From UBA1876 sp964515395 (GTDB taxonomy: Bacteria; Synergistota; Synergistia; Synergistales; Thermovirgaceae), in contig CAZERC010000034.1 of assembly GCA_964515395.1 (NCBI GenBank), positions 1 to 13,934 on the forward strand: 13,934 bases of DNA, read 5' to 3'. A model generated the notes under the pieces. The model searched no databases. It had not been told where the DNA came from and saw only the letters and a program-made list of their open reading frames with translations. Of this stretch, positions 8,051-13,934 are shown piece by piece; the stretch's first letter is position 1; each line of letters starts with the position of its first letter. Position numbers and translations under genes: made by a program.

Positions 8051-9330
8051 ATGAAATCCAAGGTCTATCAGATAACTGCACAGTCCAAGTCTTTCACCTA
8101 TGACTCGGGGCTGATGGGTAAATTCGAAAACTTCCTGGGGCGGTTCGATCTCGGAAAACATATCCCTGAAGATGAGCTTGTCCCATTGAAGATGCACCTC
8201 GGCAATCATGGTGCCTTCAAAACCATCCGCCCCCAGTTTGTCAAGAAGGTGGTCGATGCAGTCAAAAAGGTACCTGCCAAACCCTTTGTCACTGATTCGG
8301 TGAGGGTCCCCGGCTATGNNNNNNNNNNNNNNNNNNNNNNNNNNNNNNNNNNNNNNNNNNNNNNNNNNNNNNNNNNNNNNNNNNNNNNNNNNNNNNNNNN
8401 NNNNNNNNNNNNNNNNNNAAAAAGGTACCTGCCAAACCCTTTGTCACTGATTCGGTGAGGGTCCCCGGCTATGAATATCTGGAGATTGCCAAAGATGTTG
8501 GATATACGCACCTGACACTCGGCGCGCCCGTGATCATGGCAGACGGGATCTTCGGAAACGATTCCATCAAGGTGGATGCCGGAGAGATTTTAGGTGAGAC
8601 GGCCATCGCTTCTGCCATTCACGATGCCAAAGCGATGGTCGTGCTGACCCATGTAAAAGGGCACATCCAGGCTGTGCTGGGAGGGGCCATCAAGAACATC
8701 TCCATGGGCGGTATATCTGCAGCCCCGCGGGACGGCGACTGGCACCAGGGAAGGGGAAAGATGCATTTTCTCATGGGTGAGACCATGCAATGGGATAAGA
8801 CGAAATGCATCTTATGTCTCAATTGCATGAATATATGCCCTATTGAGGCAATCACCTTTCCGGACAATGTCTACACTGTCGACAAAGACAAGTGCTGGCG
8901 ATGCGGGAGATGCGCACGGGTATGCCCGGTGGACGCTATCGAAGTCCCGGTATCGCATGAGGTCTTCATGAAAGCCGTTGCAGAAGGGGCGAGTGCGGTT
9001 CTGAAAACATTCGAGCCGGGAAAGGTTGTGTACGTAAATTTCCTTCTTGAGATGCAGCCTGAGTGTGACTGCATGCCCCTTGCCGACCCGCCCGTAGCCC
9101 AGGATCAGGGAATATTGATCTCCGATGACCCTGTTGCCATCGATGCGGCGACCCTGGACATATTGAGCAAAGTCAGTCCCCTGCCTGACTCAAGGGCTTC
9201 GGATCTTGTTCCAAAGGACGGGTGGGATATCTTCAGCCTTCTCCACAAAAAAGATGCCCGGCTGCAGATTGCCGAGGCGGAAAAGCTTGGCCTTGGCAGT
9301 TCCGAATACAAGTTGGAGGTTGTCGGTTAG
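8051..9330 (+). CDS. DUF362-family iron-sulfur protein with two [4Fe-4S] ferredoxin motifs (interrupted by assembly gap)
   Basis: The coding text is broken by N at 8319-8418. Removing the N and one copy of the duplicated 55 bases joins the halves in frame into 374 residues. The N-terminal half is a DUF362 domain: LKMHLGNHGAFKTIRPQF (46-63), KPFVTDS (77-83), LGAPVIMADGIFG (105-117), VVLTHVKGHIQAVLGGAIKN (145-164), MGGISAAPRDGD (167-178). Two tandem [4Fe-4S] motifs follow: C201-x2-C204-x2-C207-x3-C211-P and C230-x2-C233-x2-C236-x3-C240-P. The C-terminal part returns to DUF362 sequence with ISDDPVAIDAATLDIL (305-320). No signal peptide or membrane segment is seen, so it is probably cytoplasmic. 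The role of DUF362 ferredoxin proteins is poorly defined; electron transfer is the reasonable inference. It converges on the molybdenum hydroxylase gene. Confidence 0.87.
8264..8318 (+). repeat. 55-base duplicate, left flank of the N gap
   Basis: These 55 bases, from AAAAAGGTACCTGCC to GTCCCCGGCTATG, recur exactly at 8419-8473 on the far side of the N run. They encode KKVPAKPFVTDSVRVPGY. This is read as two contig ends sharing a k-mer-length overlap, not a biological repeat. Confidence 0.85.
8319..8418. other. Assembly gap of 100 N
   Basis: There are exactly 100 undetermined bases, a default scaffold spacer. The flanking 55-base duplication suggests that the true gap length is negative (contigs overlap) and that no sequence is missing. 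Confidence 0.9.
8419..8473 (+). repeat. 55-base duplicate, right flank of the N gap
   Basis: This is an exact copy of 8264-8318. Continuing from it, GVPGY-EYLEIAKDVGY-type text extends the DUF362 frame, but only if one of the two copies is dropped: the 155-base offset is not a multiple of three. Confidence 0.85.
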
Positions 9331-9339
9331 CCAGCAATT

Positions 9340-9391
9340 GGGGTCAGGTCTACACTTTTGACTATATAGTCAAAAGTGTAGACCTGACCCC
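9340..9391. repeat. Perfect 52-base palindrome made of two element termini (copy 3)
   Basis: The left arm starts GGGGTCAGGTCTACACTTTT and meets its exact reverse complement at a TATATA centre (9365/9366), giving 26-base arms with no mismatch. It begins 9 bases after the DUF362 stop and ends 30 bases before the last base of the convergent hydroxylase gene. It contains no transposase text. As RNA it would fold into a very stable hairpin from either strand, so it could act as a bidirectional transcription barrier or mRNA 3' end stabiliser, although neither side has a good U tract. The element termini are seen; the role is inferred. Confidence 0.85.
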
Positions 9392-9429
9392 CTCTAATTC
9401 GCTCTAATTCGTATGACCCCTCTAATTCG
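9385..9429. repeat. Short direct repeats after the palindrome
   Basis: CTCTAATTCG occurs at 9392-9401, 9402-9411 and 9420-9429. The wider unit TGACCCC(C)TCTAATTCG, which is an element end plus flank, occurs at 9385-9401 and 9414-9429 with one C of difference. The last copy contains the stop codon (9422-9424) of the minus-strand hydroxylase. It looks like a small duplication made during insertion or loss of an element. Confidence 0.6.
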
Positions 9430-12010
9430 ACTTGCTTTTAAGAATGGCTTCAGGTGTGATGGGCAGACGGCGCACTCGCACCTTGGCGGCGGCAAATATC
9501 GCGTTGGCCACAGCCGGGGCCACAGGAGGCACGGCGGGTTCTCCGAGTCCGCCTATAGGAGCATCGCTTTCTATGAATCGAACGTTAACCTCAGGGGCCT
9601 CATGGATCCTCAAAAGGTCGTAATTGTCGAAGTTGGAAGTGACGACTTCGCCGTCTTTGAATGACACGGCCTCTTTGAGTGCTGCGGAGAGTCCCATGAG
9701 CACACCCCCCTCTATCTGGGCCCTCGCGGTATCGGGATGAACCACCTTACCGCAGTCTACTGCGCAGAAGATACGGTGGACCTGCACCGTTCCCTTCCCC
9801 TCGTCGACGGAAACCTCAGCAACTTCTGCCACATGAGTGCCGAAGCAAAAATGATACGCAAGCCCACGCCCTGAACCTTTAGCTAGGGGCTTATCCCATC
9901 CGCAATCTTCCGCCAACGCCTCAAGCAGCCTCTGGGCCCGGGAATTTCCCTCCAAAAGCTTGAGACGAAATTCCAACGGATCTTGATCCGATGCATGAGC
10001 CAGCTCATCGACGAAGCACTCCACAGTGAAGGCGTTATGAGAACTGCCCACAGAACGCCAAAAACCCACCGGCACAGGTGCTTCAAAGGGCACGTAAGAC
10101 ACCTTGAAGTTGGGGACCCGGTAGTCCATATTGACGAGCCCCTCGACAGCCGCCGGGTCGATTCCGCCCGACATCTCCTGCAGGCGAACGCGGGCATAAA
10201 TGGAGGGCGCGACTATTTTGTGGTCCCAGGCGATGAGGTTTCCATTGGCATCCAATGCCCCTACGGCCGAAGTTGCGTTGGCCGGGCGGTAGAAGTCGTT
10301 TTTGAAATCTTCCTCTCGTGTCCATATGAGTTTGATCGGTTTGCCGACGAGTTTTGAGGTTTCTACGGCCTCGCGGACGAAATCAACCTCAAACCTCCTG
10401 CCGAAGCCTCCTCCGAGGTAGGTCGTGTGGATAAAAACCTGATCCATTTTGAGTCCTGCGACTTCTGCAGCTGCGATCTGAGATGGGCCCTGTGCTTGTG
10501 TTGGTGCCCAGACGTCGCACCTGTCTTCTTTGACGTAAGCCAAGGCGTTCATAGGCTCGAGAGGCGCATGTGAGAGATAGGGAAGGATATACGTGGCCTC
10601 CACCTTTTTGTGCGCACCGGGGATAGCTTCATCGACGGAACCTTCATTCTCGGCGATGACTCCGCCGGACTTAAGATGCTCCATGAGCGTGTTGTTCAGG
10701 TAATCGTCATCCCATTGGGACCAGTCGCCATCGCTCCACTTGACTTCCAAGGCCTTGCGTCCCTTCCATGCCGTCTCGATGGAATCGGCGCATACAGCGA
10801 TTCCCCTCGATATCGGAACTACCGATTGTACCCCCGAAATGCCAGTGGCCTTCTCGGCATTGTAAGATATGAGCTTGGCGCCGTAAGCCGGTGGGCGCAC
10901 TACCGAAGCGTAGAGCATCTCGTCGTGGAAGGAGTCGATGCCGAAACGCGTCCTGCCGTTTACTTTATCGGGTATATCTATGCGAGGAATGACCTTGCCT
11001 ATAAGGGCGAGTTCCTCATCGCCCTTGAGGGGCGGGTCCTGAGGCACGTCAAGTGTCGAAGCCTTCGGTATGAGTTTGCCGAAAGAGATGGCACGCCCCG
11101 TGGGCTTATGAAAGATCAGACCGTCAGAGGTGGAACATTCACCTTCGGGCACCCCCCACGACTGCGCTGCAACCTCGATAAGCATAGATCTCGCCGCCGC
11201 CGCGAGTTTCCTCAAAGGAACAAACAGGTTTCGAACAGATGAGCTGCCGCCGGTTATCTGCATACCTAATATGGGATCTCTGTAGTTATCGCCGGGGAGG
11301 GCAAACTCTACCCGCACTTTCGCCCAGTCGGCACCCAATTCATCGGCCACTATCATGGGAAGGGACGTCACAATGCCTTGTCCCATTTCGGATTTTGAGA
11401 TTATCACCGTTACGATGCCGTCGGGTGAGATCTTTATCCATGGAGCTTTTGTCTTTGACATCGCAAGTGTGCCGCCTGGAGGAGTTGGCAAGAGTCCGAT
11501 GTAAAGACCCTCCGTATCGGTAAATTTGCTCGAAAGAACACCCTTCTTAAAAGGCGGCAAATTGCCCTCTGCGGCCCGGCGGATCGCTCCCTTTATGCGC
11601 TGGTAGGTGCCGCAGCGGCAGAGTACTCCTCGCATGGAGCGCTCTATGTCGGCATCGCTCGGGTTCGGGTTTTCCGAAAGGAGGGCCACGGCCTGAACAA
11701 TCTGTCCCGGCTGGCAATACCCACACTGAGGTACTTGTTCGGCGATCCAGGCTCTTTTTATCGGGTGATCCTCGGGGATGCCTTCTATGGTGACGATCTT
11801 TTTCCCCTGGGCCTGTTCCGCCGACATTTGGCAGGAACGCCTGGCCTTGCCGTCTACGAGTACCGTGCATGCCCCGCATCTGCCTATGCCGCAGCCGTAT
11901 TTAGTTCCGGTGAGCCCCAGATGCTCCCTTATGATCCACAGAAGCGGTGTATCGGGCTCGACGTCCACGTCATGCATCTTTCCGTTTATCTCTAAAGTCA
12001 CGTTGGTCAC
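9422..12010 (-). CDS. Fused [2Fe-2S] / molybdopterin-binding hydroxylase, isoquinoline 1-oxidoreductase-like (xanthine dehydrogenase family)
   Basis: The 862-residue protein joins two subunits that are usually separate. Residues 1-150 are the small iron-sulfur subunit: plant-type [2Fe-2S] site C40-x4-C45-x2-C48-x11-C60, then the second cluster site CGYCQPG (C96, C99) and CRC (C131, C133). Residues from about 188 form the molybdenum subunit: ISKSEMGQGI (204-213), ITGGSSSVRN (252-261), LEPMNA (484-489), YLGGGFGRRFE (531-541) and the catalytic Glu824 in IGGLGEPAVPPVAPAVANA. Such enzymes hydroxylate N-heterocycles or oxidise aldehydes with water as oxygen source. No FAD subunit, cytochrome subunit or XdhC-type maturation gene is nearby, so the electron acceptor is unknown. 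The Tat leader common on separate IorB-type subunits is replaced by the fusion, so it is probably cytoplasmic. The start is GTG, supported by GGGGAGG eight bases upstream. Substrate uncertain. Confidence 0.9.
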   Translation of the reverse strand: MTNVTLEINGKMHDVDVEPDTPLLWIIREHLGLTGTKYGCGIGRCGACTVLVDGKARRSCQMSAEQAQGKKIVTIEGIPEDHPIKRAWIAEQVPQCGYCQPGQIVQAVALLSENPNPSDADIERSMRGVLCRCGTYQRIKGAIRRAAEGNLPPFKKGVLSSKFTDTEGLYIGLLPTPPGGTLAMSKTKAPWIKISPDGIVTVIISKSEMGQGIVTSLPMIVADELGADWAKVRVEFALPGDNYRDPILGMQITGGSSSVRNLFVPLRKLAAAARSMLIEVAAQSWGVPEGECSTSDGLIFHKPTGRAISFGKLIPKASTLDVPQDPPLKGDEELALIGKVIPRIDIPDKVNGRTRFGIDSFHDEMLYASVVRPPAYGAKLISYNAEKATGISGVQSVVPISRGIAVCADSIETAWKGRKALEVKWSDGDWSQWDDDYLNNTLMEHLKSGGVIAENEGSVDEAIPGAHKKVEATYILPYLSHAPLEPMNALAYVKEDRCDVWAPTQAQGPSQIAAAEVAGLKMDQVFIHTTYLGGGFGRRFEVDFVREAVETSKLVGKPIKLIWTREEDFKNDFYRPANATSAVGALDANGNLIAWDHKIVAPSIYARVRLQEMSGGIDPAAVEGLVNMDYRVPNFKVSYVPFEAPVPVGFWRSVGSSHNAFTVECFVDELAHASDQDPLEFRLKLLEGNSRAQRLLEALAEDCGWDKPLAKGSGRGLAYHFCFGTHVAEVAEVSVDEGKGTVQVHRIFCAVDCGKVVHPDTARAQIEGGVLMGLSAALKEAVSFKDGEVVTSNFDNYDLLRIHEAPEVNVRFIESDAPIGGLGEPAVPPVAPAVANAIFAAAKVRVRRLPITPEAILKSKSN

Positions 12011-12018
12011 AATCGACG

Positions 12019-12025
12019 CCTCCCC
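12019..12025 (-). promoter_or_regulatory. Ribosome binding site for the hydroxylase GTG start
   Basis: On the minus strand GGGGAGG ends eight bases before GTG at 12010-12008. The [2Fe-2S] domain begins directly (TNVTLEING), and no in-frame ATG exists before the conserved cysteines, so the GTG is the start. Confidence 0.7.
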
Positions 12026-12076
12026 TTTTCTAAAACTCTTCCTTTATAGAAATCATATCACTTCTTGGGAGTGTGG

Positions 12077-12222
12077 GGGGTCAGGTCTACACTTTTGACT
12101 AAATGGTGAAGATGGAGGAAATCAGGGCAGTACTTTCATTGACAGAAGTGGGGATCTGAGGGAAGGAAGGACTCGCGAGGTTAGCAGAAAACCTGAAATA
12201 GTCAAAAGTGTAGGCCTGACCT
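12077..12222 (+). mobile_element. Short RAYT-derived element, copy 4 (MITE-like)
   Basis: A left terminus at 12077-12101 and a right terminus at 12199-12221 (ATAGTCAAAAGTGTAGGCC then TGACC) enclose only about 97 bases. The interior keeps the subterminal ATGGTGAAGATGG region and the transposase C-terminal tail (GGGATCTGAGGGAAGG to AAACCTGAAATAG), but the whole nuclease region is gone. The right end lacks the final two C of the terminus and runs into the terminator of the downstream amidase gene. The asymmetry (GGTC at left, GGCC at right) gives plus orientation. Confidence 0.8.
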
Positions 12223-12223
12223 G

Positions 12224-12254
12224 AAAAAAGCGCCGGTGAATTCCGGCGCTTTTT
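12224..12254 (-). terminator. Rho-independent terminator of the amidase gene
   Basis: On the minus strand this reads GCGCCGG, loop AATTCA, CCGGCGC, then six T, beginning about 24 bases after the amidase stop codon. With the flanking A/T pairs the stem is 12 base pairs. The symmetry means it could also stop plus-strand transcription leaving copy 4. Confidence 0.88.
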
Positions 12255-12277
12255 GCTCCCGTTCAACTTGAAAAGCG

Positions 12278-13585
12278 TCAGAGGTTGTACTGCTGCCTCA
12301 CGAAGGGCATGAGGCCCATGCGCTCGAGCCTGTCCACCGGGCAGCGGAAGGTCACCGTAACCACTCCCGGAGCCCGGCCGATTTCGATGGATCCGGCCAC
12401 GGTGGCCCTGTTCTTCACTTCCGGCAGGGGCATGTCCAGCACGGAGGACGCTCTTTCGAGGCCGTTGTCGATAGCCTCGTTCATGGATGCCCCGGTGCCG
12501 ATGAAGCAGACAGGAGCGTCTTCCTCCATCTTTGCCACGCCCCACTTCTCCGCCAGCGACTTCAGGACATGCTTCTCCGCGCAGGTCAGGGGCTTCGCCA
12601 GGTGCGGGAGGTCCTCCTCCACGGGCAGCAGGATGGGACCATCGATCTTCAGCCCCTTGATCACTGAAACCTGGAGGGTCGCCACTCCCGACACGTCTGC
12701 GGTGTGCCCGGCAATCTCGCCGTTTCCCTGGAAGGCGTGCATGTCCCCCACGTAGACGCCGCCGCCCGGCACCTTCACCGGGCAGATGAGCACCGCCCCG
12801 GCCCGGACCGTGTTCACGTCCATGTGGCCGTCGGTGCGGCAGGCAAGCTCCTCCTTTTCCTTGGCGTACTCATGGGGAGCTCCCACGAGGAAGGCGCCGA
12901 AGTCCCCCGCGTTGTGGGAATCGGGGAACGGCAGGGACGGCGTGGTCCCAAGCTGGCCAAGGAAGGGGCGCATCCGGGTCGCTACCCCCACGAGGTCCGC
13001 CGGGGCAAAGGTGAGGATGGGGTTCTGGATGGAATGCTCCGGCTTGGCGGAGTAATGCTGCGAATCCTTTGCCACCTTCTCGGCTCCCTGCTTGTCCAGG
13101 GTCAAGGCCAGCTTCCGTTCGTGGTCGAAGACGATGGTGTAGCCGTTGGTGAAGGCAAAGGGGGAAATCTCCGCGCCGCAGGAGGCGCACCGGACGGCAC
13201 CCTGGCCGATTCCCTCCAGCACGGTCTTCGGGTGGTAGGCCCCGCAGGAGGGACACTGCTTCGCAATGTAGGGGTCGCCCTTGAACCGGTTTGCATCCGG
13301 CGTGGTATCGTTCCCCGACGCCGTGGCGATGGAGGTCACCTGCACGTCCCTGATCCGGATCGCGATGGCGTCCCCGGGCTCGGCACCCTCGACAGCCACA
13401 GGCACCGTCACCTCATGGCCGCCCTTCAGCTCCGGCGTGATCATGGGCCCCCAGCACCCCGGCGCCGTGTTCGCCACGATGAATCCCCCGTCCCTCACCG
13501 GGCCGAGCATAGGCTTCGAAGGATCAAGCACCCCGTCGGTGAACCTGTCCACAAACACCGTTCCTGAACATTTTTCCAGACTCAT
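12278..13585 (-). CDS. Acetamidase/formamidase-family amidase (FmdA/AmdA) with Cys4 zinc-ribbon-like insert
   Basis: This 435-residue protein belongs to the acetamidase/formamidase family, which hydrolyses short amides to ammonia and the acid. Family segments are RDGGFIVANTAPGCWGPM (31-48), VEGAEPGDAIAIRIRDVQV (65-83), SHNAGDFGAFLVG (223-235), GHMDVNTVRAGAVLICPVKVPGGGVYVGDMHAFQGNGEIAGHTADVSG (253-300) and a C-terminal VAGSIEIGRAPGVVTVTF (396-413). CPSCGAYHP (111-119) and VRCASCGAEI (131-140) form a CxxC...CxxC zinc-ribbon-like insert. No signal peptide is seen. The ATG at 13585 has AAAGGAG nine bases upstream; the frame is open further up to 13777, but that part lacks family similarity and runs into repeat copy 5. 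The gene stands alone, with no amide transporter or FmdB-type gene visible. It looks richer in GC than the SDR and nitroreductase region. The exact substrate is not determined. Confidence 0.88.
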   Translation of the reverse strand: MSLEKCSGTVFVDRFTDGVLDPSKPMLGPVRDGGFIVANTAPGCWGPMITPELKGGHEVTVPVAVEGAEPGDAIAIRIRDVQVTSIATASGNDTTPDANRFKGDPYIAKQCPSCGAYHPKTVLEGIGQGAVRCASCGAEISPFAFTNGYTIVFDHERKLALTLDKQGAEKVAKDSQHYSAKPEHSIQNPILTFAPADLVGVATRMRPFLGQLGTTPSLPFPDSHNAGDFGAFLVGAPHEYAKEKEELACRTDGHMDVNTVRAGAVLICPVKVPGGGVYVGDMHAFQGNGEIAGHTADVSGVATLQVSVIKGLKIDGPILLPVEEDLPHLAKPLTCAEKHVLKSLAEKWGVAKMEEDAPVCFIGTGASMNEAIDNGLERASSVLDMPLPEVKNRATVAGSIEIGRAPGVVTVTFRCPVDRLERMGLMPFVRQQYNL

Positions 13586-13594
13586 GGAGCAACA

Positions 13595-13601
13595 CTCCTT
13601 T
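13595..13601 (-). promoter_or_regulatory. Ribosome binding site for the amidase start
   Basis: AAAGGAG on the minus strand lies nine bases before ATG 13585-13583. It decides between this start and the longer open frame that reaches into the repeat. Confidence 0.7.
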
Positions 13602-13687
13602 CTCGGGTATGAAATCCGCCGACCTTCGCTTCGCCTTTTCTGAAAAATCAAACTTTTTACACAAGTGTAGCAGATATTCCGAAATGG

Positions 13688-13934
13688 GGGGTCAGGTCTA
13701 CACTTTTGACTAAATGGTGGAGGTGGGGAAAACAAGGCAGGCCGTTGAGGATCGAGTACCCAGGGGCCTAGTATCATGTGACATCAAGAGGCAATGAGAA
13801 GAAGGACATTTTCAGGAACACAAAGGACAGCTACACTACCTAATTTCAACGTCAGGCATAAAAGGGCGGGGCACCTTTTCCAGGGCCGGGGATCTGAGGG
13901 AAGGGCTCAAGAGGTTGGCAGAAAACCCGAAATA
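13688..13934 (+). mobile_element. RAYT-derived element, copy 5 (right end at window edge)
   Basis: The left terminus GGGGTCAGGTCTACACTTTT starts at 13688. The body carries degraded transposase text: TATCATGTGACATCAAGAGG (YHVTSRG), AATGAGAAGAAGGACATTTT (NEKKDIF), then a deletion to CTACACTACCTAATTTC and AGGCATAAAAGGGCGGGGCACC. The tail GDLREGLKRLAENPK ends at the window edge, exactly where copies 1 and 4 enter their right terminus. The HFH nuclease region is deleted and the frame is shifted near 13770, so no transposase can be made. Same orientation as copies 1, 2 and 4. Confidence 0.82.

Noticed and set aside
8264..8473. True tandem duplication in the DUF362 gene
   Set aside because: Exact identity on both sides of a 100-N spacer and restoration of the frame on collapse fit a contig overlap better.
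12090..12101. TTGACT in the element termini as an outward promoter
   Set aside because: Both termini place the hexamer pointing into the element, with no suitable -10 leading to a neighbouring gene.
12704..13567. Plus-strand open frame of 287 codons opposite the amidase
   Set aside because: Shadow in GC-rich DNA: Gly/Arg/His-rich text without motifs, opposite a well-supported amidase.
13586..13777. N-terminal extension of the amidase frame
   Set aside because: It has no family similarity, runs into repeat copy 5, and a good ribosome site supports the start at 13585.
1..13934. CRISPR array or defence island
   Set aside because: The repeats are dispersed, inverted-terminal and tied to transposase remnants. 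There are no regularly spaced short repeats and no defence genes.

Overview
The window is a piece of a bacterial chromosome, probably a metagenome or draft scaffold because it contains a 100-N gap. A three-part RND pump with an outer-membrane channel means a diderm cell. A DUF362 double-ferredoxin protein, a molybdenum hydroxylase and an acetamidase/formamidase-type amidase suggest an anaerobe that ferments amino acids or amides. Synergistota would fit, but that is a guess from gene content and the sequence alone does not settle it.

Layout: (1) 1-333, the right part of a decayed REP-associated (Y1/IS200-like, RAYT) transposase element, cut by the window edge. (2) 431-6489, a tight plus-strand operon for a tripartite RND/HAE1 efflux pump: membrane-fusion protein, 1046-residue inner-membrane transporter, TolC/NodT-type outer-membrane factor. 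(3) 6492 to about 6764, a second element copy fused to a short-chain dehydrogenase that has lost its NAD-binding N-terminus (to 7250). (4) 7304-7972, a nitroreductase-family flavoprotein. (5) 8051-9330, a DUF362 protein with two [4Fe-4S] motifs, interrupted by 100 N whose two flanks carry the same 55 bases. Collapsing them restores one 374-residue frame. (6) 9340-9391, a perfect 52-base palindrome made of the element termini, lying between two convergent genes. (7) 9422-12010, minus strand, a fused [2Fe-2S] plus molybdopterin-binding hydroxylase related to isoquinoline 1-oxidoreductase. (8) 12077-12222, a short element copy, followed by a strong terminator. (9) 12278-13585, minus strand, an acetamidase/formamidase-family protein with a zinc-ribbon-like Cys4 insertion. 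(10) 13688 to the window end, a fifth element copy.

The pump genes clearly work together. The other genes look like unrelated single-gene metabolic modules, each separated from the next block by a copy of the same repeat. All four copies with a readable orientation point the same way and form a nested deletion series of one RAYT element. This repeat family, the SDR truncation it accompanies and the probable assembly artefact inside the DUF362 gene are the main points of interest. I found no sign of a new defence, RNA or regulatory system, and no CRISPR, tRNA or rRNA.
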